From contig CALFYH010000120.1 of NCBI GenBank assembly GCA_937952155.1, forward strand, positions 1 through 20,998: a stretch of 20,998 nucleotides of DNA, given 5' to 3'. Position numbers and translations under genes: made by a program. Positions 1-7,087 of the stretch are shown here, in pieces. Under the pieces are notes generated by a model that saw only the letters and a list, made by a program, of their open reading frames with translations, ran no database searches and was not told the origin of the DNA. The number at the start of each line of letters is the position of its first letter. Within the stretch, counting starts at the first letter, position 1. This stretch comes from an uncultured Saprospiraceae bacterium (GTDB lineage Bacteria; Bacteroidota; Bacteroidia; Chitinophagales; Saprospiraceae).

Positions 1-1554
1 ATCGGCTCCGCATCTCAAACAAGGACATTTGGAAATGGAAATACGTCTTTGGGGCACTCTAGTCTGGAAACTAATGCTGGTCCTAACAATGATTATAATA
101 CCGTAGTCGGTCACCGAGCCATGGAAGAGACAGGCTCCAATGTGAGTTTCAATACCATAATGGGAGCAGGAGCACTACAGTTTAATGATGCTGTACAATA
201 TAATGTTGCCATAGGCTCTAATGCGATGAATAGATGTACGAGTATTGTCTCAACAGTAGCCATAGGTGATTCAGTACTTGCATTTGTGGGTATGAATGGT
301 ACGCTACCAGAACATGGGCAATATAATACCGCTGTAGGCAGCAAGTCCATGCTTCGCAATACTATTGGATATGCCAATACATCAATGGGCTTTCATTCTC
401 TTAATAATAATACTGAAGGAATAAATAATGTGAGCGTCGGAACTAATGCATTGAAAACAAATACAGTTGGTTACGCCAATGTAGCCATAGGAACCAATGC
501 TATGGAATTTAATGTAAATGGTCTAGAAAATGTAGCAGTAGGACAAGCAGCTCTTAGAAATAATTCGGATGGAATAAATAATGTTGCTGTAGGAGAGCAA
601 GCTTTGTATGATAACACATCTGGTTATAACAACGTAGCTATTGGACATCAAGCACTTTTAGATAATGTAGAAGGTAATGGAAATGTTGCCGTAGGTATTG
701 GCACTTTAAACCACAATTTATCATCTAACAACACTGCTGTAGGTAGTTATAGTTTGGAGGGGAATGAAGGCGGTTATGATAATTCTGCTCTTGGGGCTGA
801 GTCATTATACAATAATAATGTAGGAACACACAATACTGCGGGAGGAGCTTTTTCACTTTGGAGTAATACAGAAGGCAATTACAATACTTCATTCGGCAAC
901 AGAGCGCTTTATGCAAATAGTACAGGAGGTGAAAATACAGGCATAGGCACTTTTGCAGGAGATGATATTATTGATAACTTTGGATCTACATTTTTGGGCT
1001 ACGATGCTGATGCAGCTCCAAATAATTTCCCCAATGTATTTTATAGCACAGCGATAGGATATGGAGCAAGAGTGACAGCTGATCAGCAGATAAGGTTGGG
1101 TACAGCTTCTACTGGTTCCATAGGTGGTTTTCAAAACTGGACAAATATCTCTGATGGACGATACAAGACCAATATACAAGACAATGTACCTGGCATCGAG
1201 TTCATCAAAAAACTAAAACCAGTAACTTATCATCTAAATGTAGACTTGATAAACAATGAACTAAAAACATCTGCACAGCAATCCAGTAGAGGCGTAGCAA
1301 AAAGCAGTCAAGTATTATCAGGTTTTGTTGCTCAGGATGTCGAAAAAGCAGCCAACGAACTGGGTTACTCATTTTCAGGAGTGGACAAACCTACAAATGA
1401 AAACGGGATGTATGGCCTTAGGTATGCTGAATTTACAGTACCTATTGTTAAAGCCATCCAAGAACAACAAGCCCAAATTGATGCTTTGATCCAAGAAAAT
1501 GAAAAACTCAAAAAATTGGTAGAAACATTATTAAAGAATTCAGAAAACAAGTAA
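1..1554 (+). CDS. YadA-like head-repeat surface protein with C-terminal peptidase S74 chaperone domain (5' end outside window)
   Basis: The reading frame is open from base 1, so the gene starts upstream of the window; the first possible start inside it (TTG, 49) falls within a repeat. About 300 residues are tandem 17-residue repeats of the form N-T/V-A-V-G-x-x-A-L-x-N-N-x-x-G-x-x, like the head repeats of trimeric adhesins and tail fibres. A peptidase S74 domain follows (window residues about 384-490) with the signature SDGRYKTNI; Ser384 and Lys389 have the S-x4-K spacing of the self-cleaving dyad known from phage endosialidase chaperones. GFVAQDVEKA and YAEFTVPIVKAIQ are also typical of the family, and the protein ends in a short coiled coil. 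In this family the domain helps a trimeric fibre fold and is then cleaved off. A surface fibre is inferred. No T9SS sorting domain is present. The stop lies 11 bases before the next frame. Confidence 0.85.
   Translation: MGSASQTRTFGNGNTSLGHSSLETNAGPNNDYNTVVGHRAMEETGSNVSFNTIMGAGALQFNDAVQYNVAIGSNAMNRCTSIVSTVAIGDSVLAFVGMNGTLPEHGQYNTAVGSKSMLRNTIGYANTSMGFHSLNNNTEGINNVSVGTNALKTNTVGYANVAIGTNAMEFNVNGLENVAVGQAALRNNSDGINNVAVGEQALYDNTSGYNNVAIGHQALLDNVEGNGNVAVGIGTLNHNLSSNNTAVGSYSLEGNEGGYDNSALGAESLYNNNVGTHNTAGGAFSLWSNTEGNYNTSFGNRALYANSTGGENTGIGTFAGDDIIDNFGSTFLGYDADAAPNNFPNVFYSTAIGYGARVTADQQIRLGTASTGSIGGFQNWTNISDGRYKTNIQDNVPGIEFIKKLKPVTYHLNVDLINNELKTSAQQSSRGVAKSSQVLSGFVAQDVEKAANELGYSFSGVDKPTNENGMYGLRYAEFTVPIVKAIQEQQAQIDALIQENEKLKKLVETLLKNSENK
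40..933 (+). repeat. about 16 tandem 51-bp (17-residue) head repeats
   Basis: The repeats lie within the S74 protein. Unit starts are marked by NTSLG, NTVVG, NVAIG, NVAVG and similar at 17-residue intervals. The period breaks once, around window residues 75-102, where a longer stretch is inserted (GDSVLAFVGMNGTLPEHG). Units differ in DNA sequence, so this is an old protein-level repeat and not a recent satellite. Confidence 0.85.
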
Positions 1555-1565
1555 ATTTAATTAAA

Positions 1566-1829
1566 GTGAGACTTTTATTTTTCATAATAATCTTTCATAC
1601 AGTCAGTTTTGAAGCATTCTCCCAAATATCTATCATCGGAACTGCGTCTCCATCTGGAAGCTGGTCCACAGATCACGACTTGACAGAGAGTAGCCCTGGT
1701 GTGTGGACTGGTACCTACGAATTAGGTGTGGGTGCTTTGAAATTTAGATTGGATCACGACAATATTTTTATCGATCATTCATGGAAAATCAACAAAAGTG
1801 TTAAAATTGACAAGCATCATATTATATAA
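1566..1829 (+). pseudogene. truncated SusE/SusF-like N-terminal fragment (secreted)
   Basis: A GTG-started frame encodes a signal peptide (MRLLFFIIIF to EAFSQ) and then a segment closely matching the start of the protein at 8734: ISIIGTASPSGSW, DHDLTESSPGVWTG, and LKFRLDHD against LKFRQNHD. The DNA is also very similar across this part (for example cagatcacgacttgacagag in both). The match stops near base 1761, after the HD residues. The remaining 22 residues are unrelated, and the frame ends inside the next gene's frame. The intact paralogue continues for over 800 residues, so this is best read as a duplicated, truncated copy. It could still be expressed as a short secreted peptide. Confidence 0.7.
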
Positions 1830-4053
1830 ATCACAATTCCGATCCAAGCGATATTATCTTACTCTACTCTACACGTTCATTGGGCTATATGTGAATGCCC
1901 AAGTCCCATTAGTGCCGATTTCTGGTGCTGATGGTGAGTTTGAAATTGTAAATATAGCAGGAAAGTCAGTGTATAGGTCCAAGGGAAGTGCGGGCAACTA
2001 TGCACCCTATATGTATCTGCAAACCAATACCGACGTCGTCAATAAAACAGTATATGTTGAGCTTACTTTTCAAGATATTGGGTATGGATTAGTCACGATA
2101 GATTACAACTCTGCGACATCAGATTATCAAAATATTAAAGGGAAAAATGCCTTCCTGATTAATAGCAATGGAGAGAAAACTATGGTATTTGAACTCAGGA
2201 ATGCTTCATTCAGAAATGCCCAAAATTTAGGAGCAGACCTTAGAATACAATCCGATGTCAGTATTCAAAAACACCTAATATCTGCCACACTGCATTACTC
2301 GCCAACTGAGCTGTGGAGCAGGTTGACTGAATATTACTTTGGAAGCTATACCGGCAGAAAATATGAAGGAACAGATGTGATCGATGCCACGACATTGGAT
2401 CGTAAAGTAATATGTGGTTATCAAGGATGGTTTAGAGCACCTGGAGACCCTTCCCCTGATGGTTGGGTTCATTATTTTAGGGATCAGGATCTCAATAAAG
2501 TTACTGTGGAGATGTGGCCTGATATGGACGAGTATAGCAATGAAGAAAAATATCCTGTGCCAGGATGGACATTGAAAGATGGCAAACAGGCAACACTATT
2601 TTCATCTGCCAATAAAAAAACTATCCTTAGACATTTTCAGTAGATGCAAGCCTATGGGATTCATGGAGTAGCAGTGCAGAGATTTGTAGGCCAGTTGTAT
2701 CCAGGTCATACCCATGAAGTGTTTAGGATACCCTCTTATGTGCGCGAAGCTGCTAATCGTACAGGCAGGACATTTTATATCATGTATGACCAATCTGGGA
2801 TGCCCGCAGACCAATTGGTTGAGTATATAAGTAAGGACTGGAAAATCCTAGTGGACAGTATGAAAATAACACGTGATGAAAGATATCTCAAGCATGGAGG
2901 GATGCCAGTTGTTAGTTTATTTGGATACTGGGAAGATAGATTCTCACCTCAAGTGGCTGCACAAATAGCTTCTATTTTCCAGCAACCTGGCTATGAGGCA
3001 CATTTGATAGGATCTGGAGACAGGATAGATGTAAACAATACAAATTGGAATACTATTTATGATGATTTTTTGGCATATTTTCCATGGAATGTAGGCAATT
3101 ATACAAGCTTAAATCTCAATACAGCATTTGTAAGTACCCATCAATGGATGGAAGAAAAAACATTTTTGGATGACCATAATGTAATGTTTATGCCATTAAT
3201 ATTTCCAGGTTTTGGATGGGACAATCTTATGAATCAACCACCTGGCTCCACCAGATTTGGTAGAAGAAAAGGACAAGTAATGTGGAAACAAATATCTGAT
3301 GCTGTAGACATTGGTGCAAAGTCACTCTATGTTGCTATGTTTGATGAAATAGATGAAAGTACAGCCATTTTCAAAATTGCAAACAACATTCCTACCAATC
3401 ATTATTTTACAACAAATGAAGACTTGCCTTCTGATTTTTATCTAAGTTTGACGGGTTTTGCTTCATCGATAATGGAAGGCAAACAACAGATGCCTTCGGC
3501 TATGCCAGATTTTGCAAAGTGGACACAGCCTTCTATCCCTGAAATCAAGTTTCCACAACACTTGGATACTATATACTCCAATGAAGATTTAAAGTTGGCG
3601 TGGTCCGAAGCTTTTCACACTTCTGGCATCAAAAATTATCAGATTAAAATCGATGGCAATACATTAGAAACGAGTGATACTTTGCATTTTTGGTCCAATT
3701 TGGGTGAAGGTTGGCACACTGTATCAGTTAGAGCCAGAAATACTTTGAATAATTATGGTGGCTGGTCGGAAGTCAATCGTTTCTTCAAAACAAATAAATT
3801 GACGAGTACAGACAACCAAGCTTTTGATATTCAAATTTACCCAAATCCTGTGAATAAAATGCTATATATAAATGGATTAGATCATGAAGACCCTATGAAC
3901 ATTTGCATTAAGGATGCATCTGGTAGATCATTAATCGAAATTAAAAACACAAGTGAAATAGATATAAGTGCATTACGTCCTGGTATTTTTTTTCTGTATT
4001 TATTGAAGGCAAATGGAGATATTTTGATTGCAAAATTTATCAAGATGGATTGA
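1798..4053 (+). pseudogene. GH71/99-like glycoside hydrolase with T9SS sorting domain, interrupted by an in-frame TAG
   Basis: One frame runs from about 1798 to 4053 with a single stop, TAG at 2641-2643. Before it are a signal-like segment (YYLTLLYTFIGLYVNAQ), a beta-rich N-terminal domain and the family motifs GYQGWFRAPGD and EMWPDMDEY. After it the same family continues: MQAYGIHGVAVQRF, FPGFGWDN, and VAMFDEIDESTAIFK, which probably holds active-site acids. An Fn3-like domain follows, then a type A T9SS sorting domain (QIYPNPVNK onward, last ~75 residues). In relatives as I remember them, HFRWM precedes YGIDGV, so TAG replaces a Trp codon (TGG). Read whole, this would be an exported enzyme acting on mannan-like or related glycans; the substrate is unknown. 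No ATG start is visible: GTG 1798 is the best candidate, and the 5' end abuts the SusE/F fragment. It is either a recent pseudogene or a sequencing error. Confidence 0.75.
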
Positions 4054-4076
4054 TCATTCTTTGATCATTTTATTTT
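4051..4076 (+). terminator. possible weak intrinsic terminator
   Basis: TGATCA (4051-4056) pairs with TGATCA (4062-4067) around a 5-nt loop and is followed by a T-rich run. The stem is short and not GC-rich, and it overlaps the stop codon, so support is limited. Confidence 0.3.
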
Positions 4077-4247
4077 AGTCAGCTTTTGGTTTTTGGCTAT
4101 TATGACTTTAGGCTTTGGTCTAGCATTTAGTTAATTGATACATTCAGACCATTCGTAATTGAGTCCATTCATCATACGTCATTCGTTAATTGGTCTTTTG
4201 TTATTAGCTTTCGGTGATTTTAGGACATTCGTATTTTGTAATTCAAC
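4077..4247 (+). other. AT-rich intergenic stretch, no gene
   Basis: This non-coding stretch is full of short degenerate phrases built on attcgtaatt, cattcatcat and cattcgttaatt. Similar wording occurs at 11560-11625 before another surface gene. I see no RNA gene or conserved ORF. Confidence 0.5.
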
Positions 4248-4295
4248 ATTTGTAATTTTTCATCCAAAATCAGTAAATTTCACATCATCATGTGA
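4248..4295 (+). repeat. 48-bp upstream block, copy 1
   Basis: This block matches 8568-8615 with three mismatches and contains catccaaaatcagtaaat followed by the palindromic element. It lies upstream of the FISUMP gene. The two genes downstream of the copies share N-terminal modules, so the promoter region appears to have been duplicated with the gene start. Confidence 0.85.
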
Positions 4296-4336
4296 TAAGC
4301 CATTTTTGATTTTAACAAATAATCGCTATAATCTTG
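4280..4336 (+). promoter_or_regulatory. palindromic operator plus promoter of the FISUMP gene
   Basis: TCACATCATCATGTGA (4280-4295; arms TCACAT/ATGTGA) is followed by TTTG (4305-4308), a 20-nt spacer and TAATCTTG (4329-4336), one mismatch from the Bacteroidota -7 box TAnnTTTG. From the end of the palindrome to the end of the -7 box is 41 nt, the same as upstream of the genes at 8734 and 11723. The palindrome centre would lie about 55 nt upstream of transcription start, which suits an activator. Confidence 0.6.
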
Positions 4337-4373
4337 TGCTTTATTTAACAATTAAAAACCATAAAAATTAATA

Positions 4374-6128
4374 ATGAAACGATTATTTAATATTTTGATT
4401 TTAACATTTTTGTTACAAACATTATCTGGACAAAACGTCGGTATTAATAATACTGACCCACAAACCGCATTGGATATATACGGTAACTTACGTATAAGAC
4501 CGACAGGTTTTGGGGTATTTTCTTCACCAGTCATACTTCCCAGTGCGTACGGCTATTTTTCACTCAATGGAAGTCCTTCAGCAGACTTTATGGTGACGCT
4601 ACCATCTGGAGTAAAGGGTACTTTTTTACTGATAGAAAATACGACAAACTTTGATGCCACTATAGCTGGATTGTGTACAATAAAACCCGGTAAGTCGAGA
4701 TTTTTACTTCATGGAGATACAGGTTGGATATTGGCAAATGATAGCGAAAGCCAACTTGAAAAAATTACAGAAGGAGGCCACACCGGCTGGAGACTCTTAG
4801 GGAGAGACCCAAATAATTATGGCGATATAGGAGATGGTGCAGTAGATTTGTCTTATGCTGATGTTCCATCAATGTCGAAAGGAGCAAGAGGGGAAAATTC
4901 CACAGCAATGGGCAAAAGCACATATGCAAGTGGGGAAAACTCCACCGCAATGGGTTTTGTTTCTGATGCTACCGGTGAGACTTCTTTAGCCGCAAACAGT
5001 TCATGGGCTGCAGGTCTAAGATCAGCTGCATTCAATGAAGCCCAAGCTCATGGAGAAAACTCTTTTGCCACAGGAAATGGGTACGTAGGTGATACAGGAA
5101 CCAACGCAGCGGGTATAGCTGGCGGTGGTGCCTTTGGTGTCAATGCAGCTGCTTTGGGAGAAGGTACACATGCTGTAGCTTTCTCTTCTACCGCAGTAGG
5201 CAGATACAATGAAGGAGGATTTAATACTGCAAACAGAACATCTTGGGTAGATACCGATCCACTATTTATGATAGGAAATGGTACTGCTGATAATGCCAGA
5301 AGTAATGCACTACTTGTGCAAAAAAACGGTAAAATGAGCATCGGCCCAGCCGCACCCGCCCCATCTTCTATCTTGGATATTCAAAGTACAACTGCGGGTT
5401 TTCTACCACCCCGTATGACCTTAGCACAAAGAAATGCCATCGCCGCACCAGCAGAAGGCTTGATGATATCGTGTACAGACTGTAGTACAAAAGGACTGCA
5501 TCAGTATATTAACGGAGCATGGCAGGCAATGACATCAAGTAATACCGGCAACTATGGCACCGTAGTCAATCCCGTCACCGGCAAGATATGGCTCGACCGC
5601 AATCTGGGTGCTTCACAGGTAGCAACCAGCCCTACCGATGCTGCCAGCTATGGAGACCTATACCAATGGGGCCGCAATGCCGACGGGCATCAGGTACGTA
5701 CATCAGGAACAACCACTACTCTGGCAAGCAGTTTTTTAACTACAAATGGTTTATTTATCATAACCAGTACGAGCCCCGATAATTGGTGTAGTACTGGGGA
5801 TACTCATATGTGGTCAGGTACCGTTGCGGAAAACAATCCTTGTCCTTCGGGATTTCGAATACCTACTGCTGCAGAATGGGAGCAAGAGCGACGGACCTGG
5901 ACTACCAATAATGCCGCCGGGGCATTTGCATCTCCGCTAAAATTGCCTGTGGCGGGCTACCGCAGCCTCAGCGATGGTTCGCTCAACGTTGTCGGTACCT
6001 CCGGCGGCTATTGGAGCAGTACGGTGAGTGGCACCAATGCCCGCATCCTCTTCTTCGATAGCGGCAATGCCATCATGAGCACCAACCTTCGTGCACTCGG
6101 GGTCTCTGTTCGTTGCCTTAAGGATTGA
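4374..6128 (+). CDS. secreted FISUMP-domain surface protein, probable DGR-type variable protein
   Basis: A signal peptide (residues 1-20) is followed by the module VGINNTDPQTALDI, shared with the protein at 8734. Next come YadA-type head repeats (about 170-285; GENSTAMG, GETSLAANS), a tail-fibre-like linker (SILDIQSTTAGFLPPRM, about 335-390), and a FISUMP domain (about 395-584; GTVVNPVTGKIWLDRNLG, GFRIPTAAEWE, GYWSST, VRCLKD at the very end). FISUMP domains have a C-type-lectin/sulfatase-modifying-factor-like fold, and this ending resembles the variable region of DGR target proteins. Positions that are usually Asn in undiversified copies carry S, L, V, D, I or F here. By eye, the last ~550 bases are richer in G+C than their surroundings. 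A ligand-binding surface protein is likely; the ligand is unknown. No T9SS sorting domain is seen. The ATG lies 37 nt after the -7 box. Confidence 0.8.
   Translation: MKRLFNILILTFLLQTLSGQNVGINNTDPQTALDIYGNLRIRPTGFGVFSSPVILPSAYGYFSLNGSPSADFMVTLPSGVKGTFLLIENTTNFDATIAGLCTIKPGKSRFLLHGDTGWILANDSESQLEKITEGGHTGWRLLGRDPNNYGDIGDGAVDLSYADVPSMSKGARGENSTAMGKSTYASGENSTAMGFVSDATGETSLAANSSWAAGLRSAAFNEAQAHGENSFATGNGYVGDTGTNAAGIAGGGAFGVNAAALGEGTHAVAFSSTAVGRYNEGGFNTANRTSWVDTDPLFMIGNGTADNARSNALLVQKNGKMSIGPAAPAPSSILDIQSTTAGFLPPRMTLAQRNAIAAPAEGLMISCTDCSTKGLHQYINGAWQAMTSSNTGNYGTVVNPVTGKIWLDRNLGASQVATSPTDAASYGDLYQWGRNADGHQVRTSGTTTTLASSFLTTNGLFIITSTSPDNWCSTGDTHMWSGTVAENNPCPSGFRIPTAAEWEQERRTWTTNNAAGAFASPLKLPVAGYRSLSDGSLNVVGTSGGYWSSTVSGTNARILFFDSGNAIMSTNLRALGVSVRCLKD
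6051..6125 (+). other. putative DGR variable region (3' part of the FISUMP gene)
   Basis: These 75 bases align without gaps to 6270-6344. There are 21 differences, 15 of them where the downstream copy has A. The last 15 bases (cgttgccttaaggat) are identical, as expected of the conserved end (IMH-like) of a variable region. At protein level 7 of 10 substitutions replace Asn. The variable region probably extends further 5', perhaps to about 5950, but no matching template sequence is present for that part. Confidence 0.55.
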
Positions 6129-6136
6129 GGAATGAT

Positions 6137-6207
6137 CTTTTGCATAGCAAAAGCAAAGGTCCGCGTGACCTTTGAGTGAGGAAACCGCAAAGCGGAAGAG
6201 AGGTCAC
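6137..6207 (+). other. hairpin cluster just downstream of the variable region
   Basis: Three perfect inverted repeats occur in 71 nt. CTTTTGC/GCAAAAG (6137-6153) has a 3-nt loop. The 8-bp stem CAAAGGTC/GACCTTTG (6154-6174) has a 5-nt loop. CCGC/GCGG (6185-6195) also has a 3-nt loop. GTGACCT (6165-6171) can alternatively pair with AGGTCAC (6201-6207). The first hairpin begins 9 bases after the FISUMP stop. In known DGRs a hairpin just after the variable region stimulates retrohoming. It could instead serve as a terminator or as mRNA 3'-end protection. Confidence 0.5.
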
Positions 6208-6269
6208 TTTGATTAGCGCAGCTTTAGCGGAGTGGAAGGGTGACGCTTTAACTACCTGTCCCGCAGGGC

Positions 6270-6344
6270 AACTTCAATCACAGCAGTGCCAACATGAACA
6301 CTAACAATCGGGCGAACGGAAACTCAGTGCGTTGCCTTAAGGAT
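6270..6344 (+). repeat. A-rich template-like relic of a FISUMP 3' end (putative DGR template repeat)
   Basis: This non-coding 75-nt segment would encode the end of a FISUMP domain in Asn-rich form (ANMNTNNRANGNSVRCLKD). It is A-rich (26 of 75, against 14 in the variable region) and rich in AAC/AAT codons, as in DGR templates. No start precedes it: the frame has a TAA about 20 bases upstream. Homology upstream is weak, roughly to cccgca at 6260-6265 with a 1-nt gap. Six non-adenine differences show it is not the current exact template of the neighbouring gene. It is either a decayed template repeat or the 3' relic of a second, undiversified FISUMP gene. Confidence 0.6.
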
Positions 6345-6385
6345 AATTGCATTTTGAAGTCGCAACCCATTTAAACTTTCTGACT

Positions 6386-6398
6386 TTCAACTTTACAA
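6386..6398 (+). repeat. 13-bp direct repeat flanking the DUF433/DUF5615 pair, left copy
   Basis: TTCAACTTTACAA here recurs exactly at 7052-7064, with loosely similar sequence around both. The copies bracket the toxin-antitoxin pair. The phrase is simple and AT-rich, so chance or a dispersed intergenic motif is possible. Confidence 0.4.
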
Positions 6399-6427
6399 AG
6401 TGTGTATTAAAATTGTAAAAATTTACT

Positions 6428-6435
6428 TACTTTTG
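6428..6435 (+). promoter_or_regulatory. -7 box for the toxin-antitoxin pair
   Basis: TACTTTTG is an exact match to the Bacteroidota -7 consensus TAnnTTTG, 19 nt before the ATG at 6455. No convincing -33 box at the usual distance is seen. Confidence 0.5.
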
Positions 6436-6454
6436 TACTATAAAAGTCTCATGT

Positions 6455-6682
6455 ATGGATATGATAAACAAATATATTTCTATAGACCCTGAAATAAGAT
6501 TTGGGAAACCGTGTATTAAACAAACAAGGATTTCGGTAGAAGATATCTTATCTTGGTTGGCATCTGGCATGACTTATGATGAAATCTCTGATGATTATCC
6601 ACAAATTACTAAAGAACATATTTTAGCTGCATTAAGCTTTGCATCTCAGAGAGAATCTTCATTGCGACTTTTGACCATATGA
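6455..6682 (+). CDS. DUF433 family antitoxin (VapB45-like)
   Basis: This 75-residue protein has the DUF433 pattern: ISIDPEIRFGKPCIKQTRISVEDILSW is followed by a helix-turn-helix-like GMTYDEISDDYPQITKEHILAAL. Such proteins are DNA-binding antitoxins paired with DUF5615 PIN-like toxins, and the next gene encodes exactly that. The ends overlap by 4 nt (ATGA, 6679-6682), indicating coupled translation. M3 (6461) is an alternative start. The pair probably represses its own promoter, as is usual for these modules. Confidence 0.85.
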   Translation: MDMINKYISIDPEIRFGKPCIKQTRISVEDILSWLASGMTYDEISDDYPQITKEHILAALSFASQRESSLRLLTI

Positions 6683-7023
6683 AGCTATTACTAGATGCTA
6701 ATATTTCATGGCGTATTGTGAAGAACATTGAGTCTTATGTTGAAAAATGCATTCATGTCGATAATTGTGATTTAAAGGTTCCAGCACAAGACATTGAAAT
6801 ATGGAATTATGCAAAAGCCAACCAATTTATTATTATAACCAACGATGAAGATTTTATAAATTTTTCTACAATTTATGGATATCCACCAAAGATCGTAATT
6901 TTAAAAACAGGCAATCTAAGGCGTAATATTGTTCAGGAATTATTGTTAAAATATTTGGATGATATCAAATTACTTCATGCATTAAGTGATACAGGCATCC
7001 TAGAAGTTATTGGAAAACACTAA
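6679..7023 (+). CDS. DUF5615 PIN-like toxin (VapC45/Mut7-C-like)
   Basis: The protein has 114 residues, normal for the family. It shows the N-terminal strand LLLDANIS (Asp6), then DIEIWNYAK (Asp38), IIITNDEDF (Asp56, Asp58), the PPKIVILKTGN segment and a helical C-terminus. The conserved acids fit a PIN-like metal-dependent nuclease site, so RNA cleavage in the cytoplasm is expected by family knowledge, with inhibition by the upstream DUF433 protein. All key acidic residues appear present, so the toxin looks intact. The module sits between the FISUMP relic and the thioredoxin gene, so it may be a later insertion. Confidence 0.85.
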   Translation: MKLLLDANISWRIVKNIESYVEKCIHVDNCDLKVPAQDIEIWNYAKANQFIIITNDEDFINFSTIYGYPPKIVILKTGNLRRNIVQELLLKYLDDIKLLHALSDTGILEVIGKH

Positions 7024-7051
7024 AGGTACTAAACTTTTCAACTCTAAAACC

Positions 7052-7064
7052 TTCAACTTTACAA
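7052..7064 (+). repeat. 13-bp direct repeat flanking the DUF433/DUF5615 pair, right copy
   Basis: Exact copy of 6386-6398 (TTCAACTTTACAA), 24 nt before the thioredoxin-like gene. Confidence 0.4.
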
Positions 7065-7087
7065 TGTTTTAACTAACCTATTAATTC

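Noticed and set aside
40..933. Regular 51-bp repeats suggesting a CRISPR array
   Set aside because: The period is coding and in frame, there are no constant repeat/spacer units, and units vary at protein and DNA level as in head-repeat proteins.
2641..2643. Programmed stop readthrough or an unusual amino acid at TAG
   Set aside because: No supporting structure is evident, the replaced residue is most simply Trp by one base change, and no Pyl-type system is seen.
4159..4371. A 70-residue frame in the gap before the FISUMP gene
   Set aside because: It overlaps the operator and promoter, has low-complexity AT-driven composition and lacks any recognisable motif.
6008..6190. A minus-strand 60-residue frame over the FISUMP 3' end
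   Set aside because: It is a shadow of the coding strand and hairpin region with no family features.
6270..6344. An intact, active DGR template for the neighbouring gene
   Set aside because: Six non-adenine mismatches and the short length (75 nt) mean it cannot have been the direct source of the current variable region. It is reported as a relic or homologue only.
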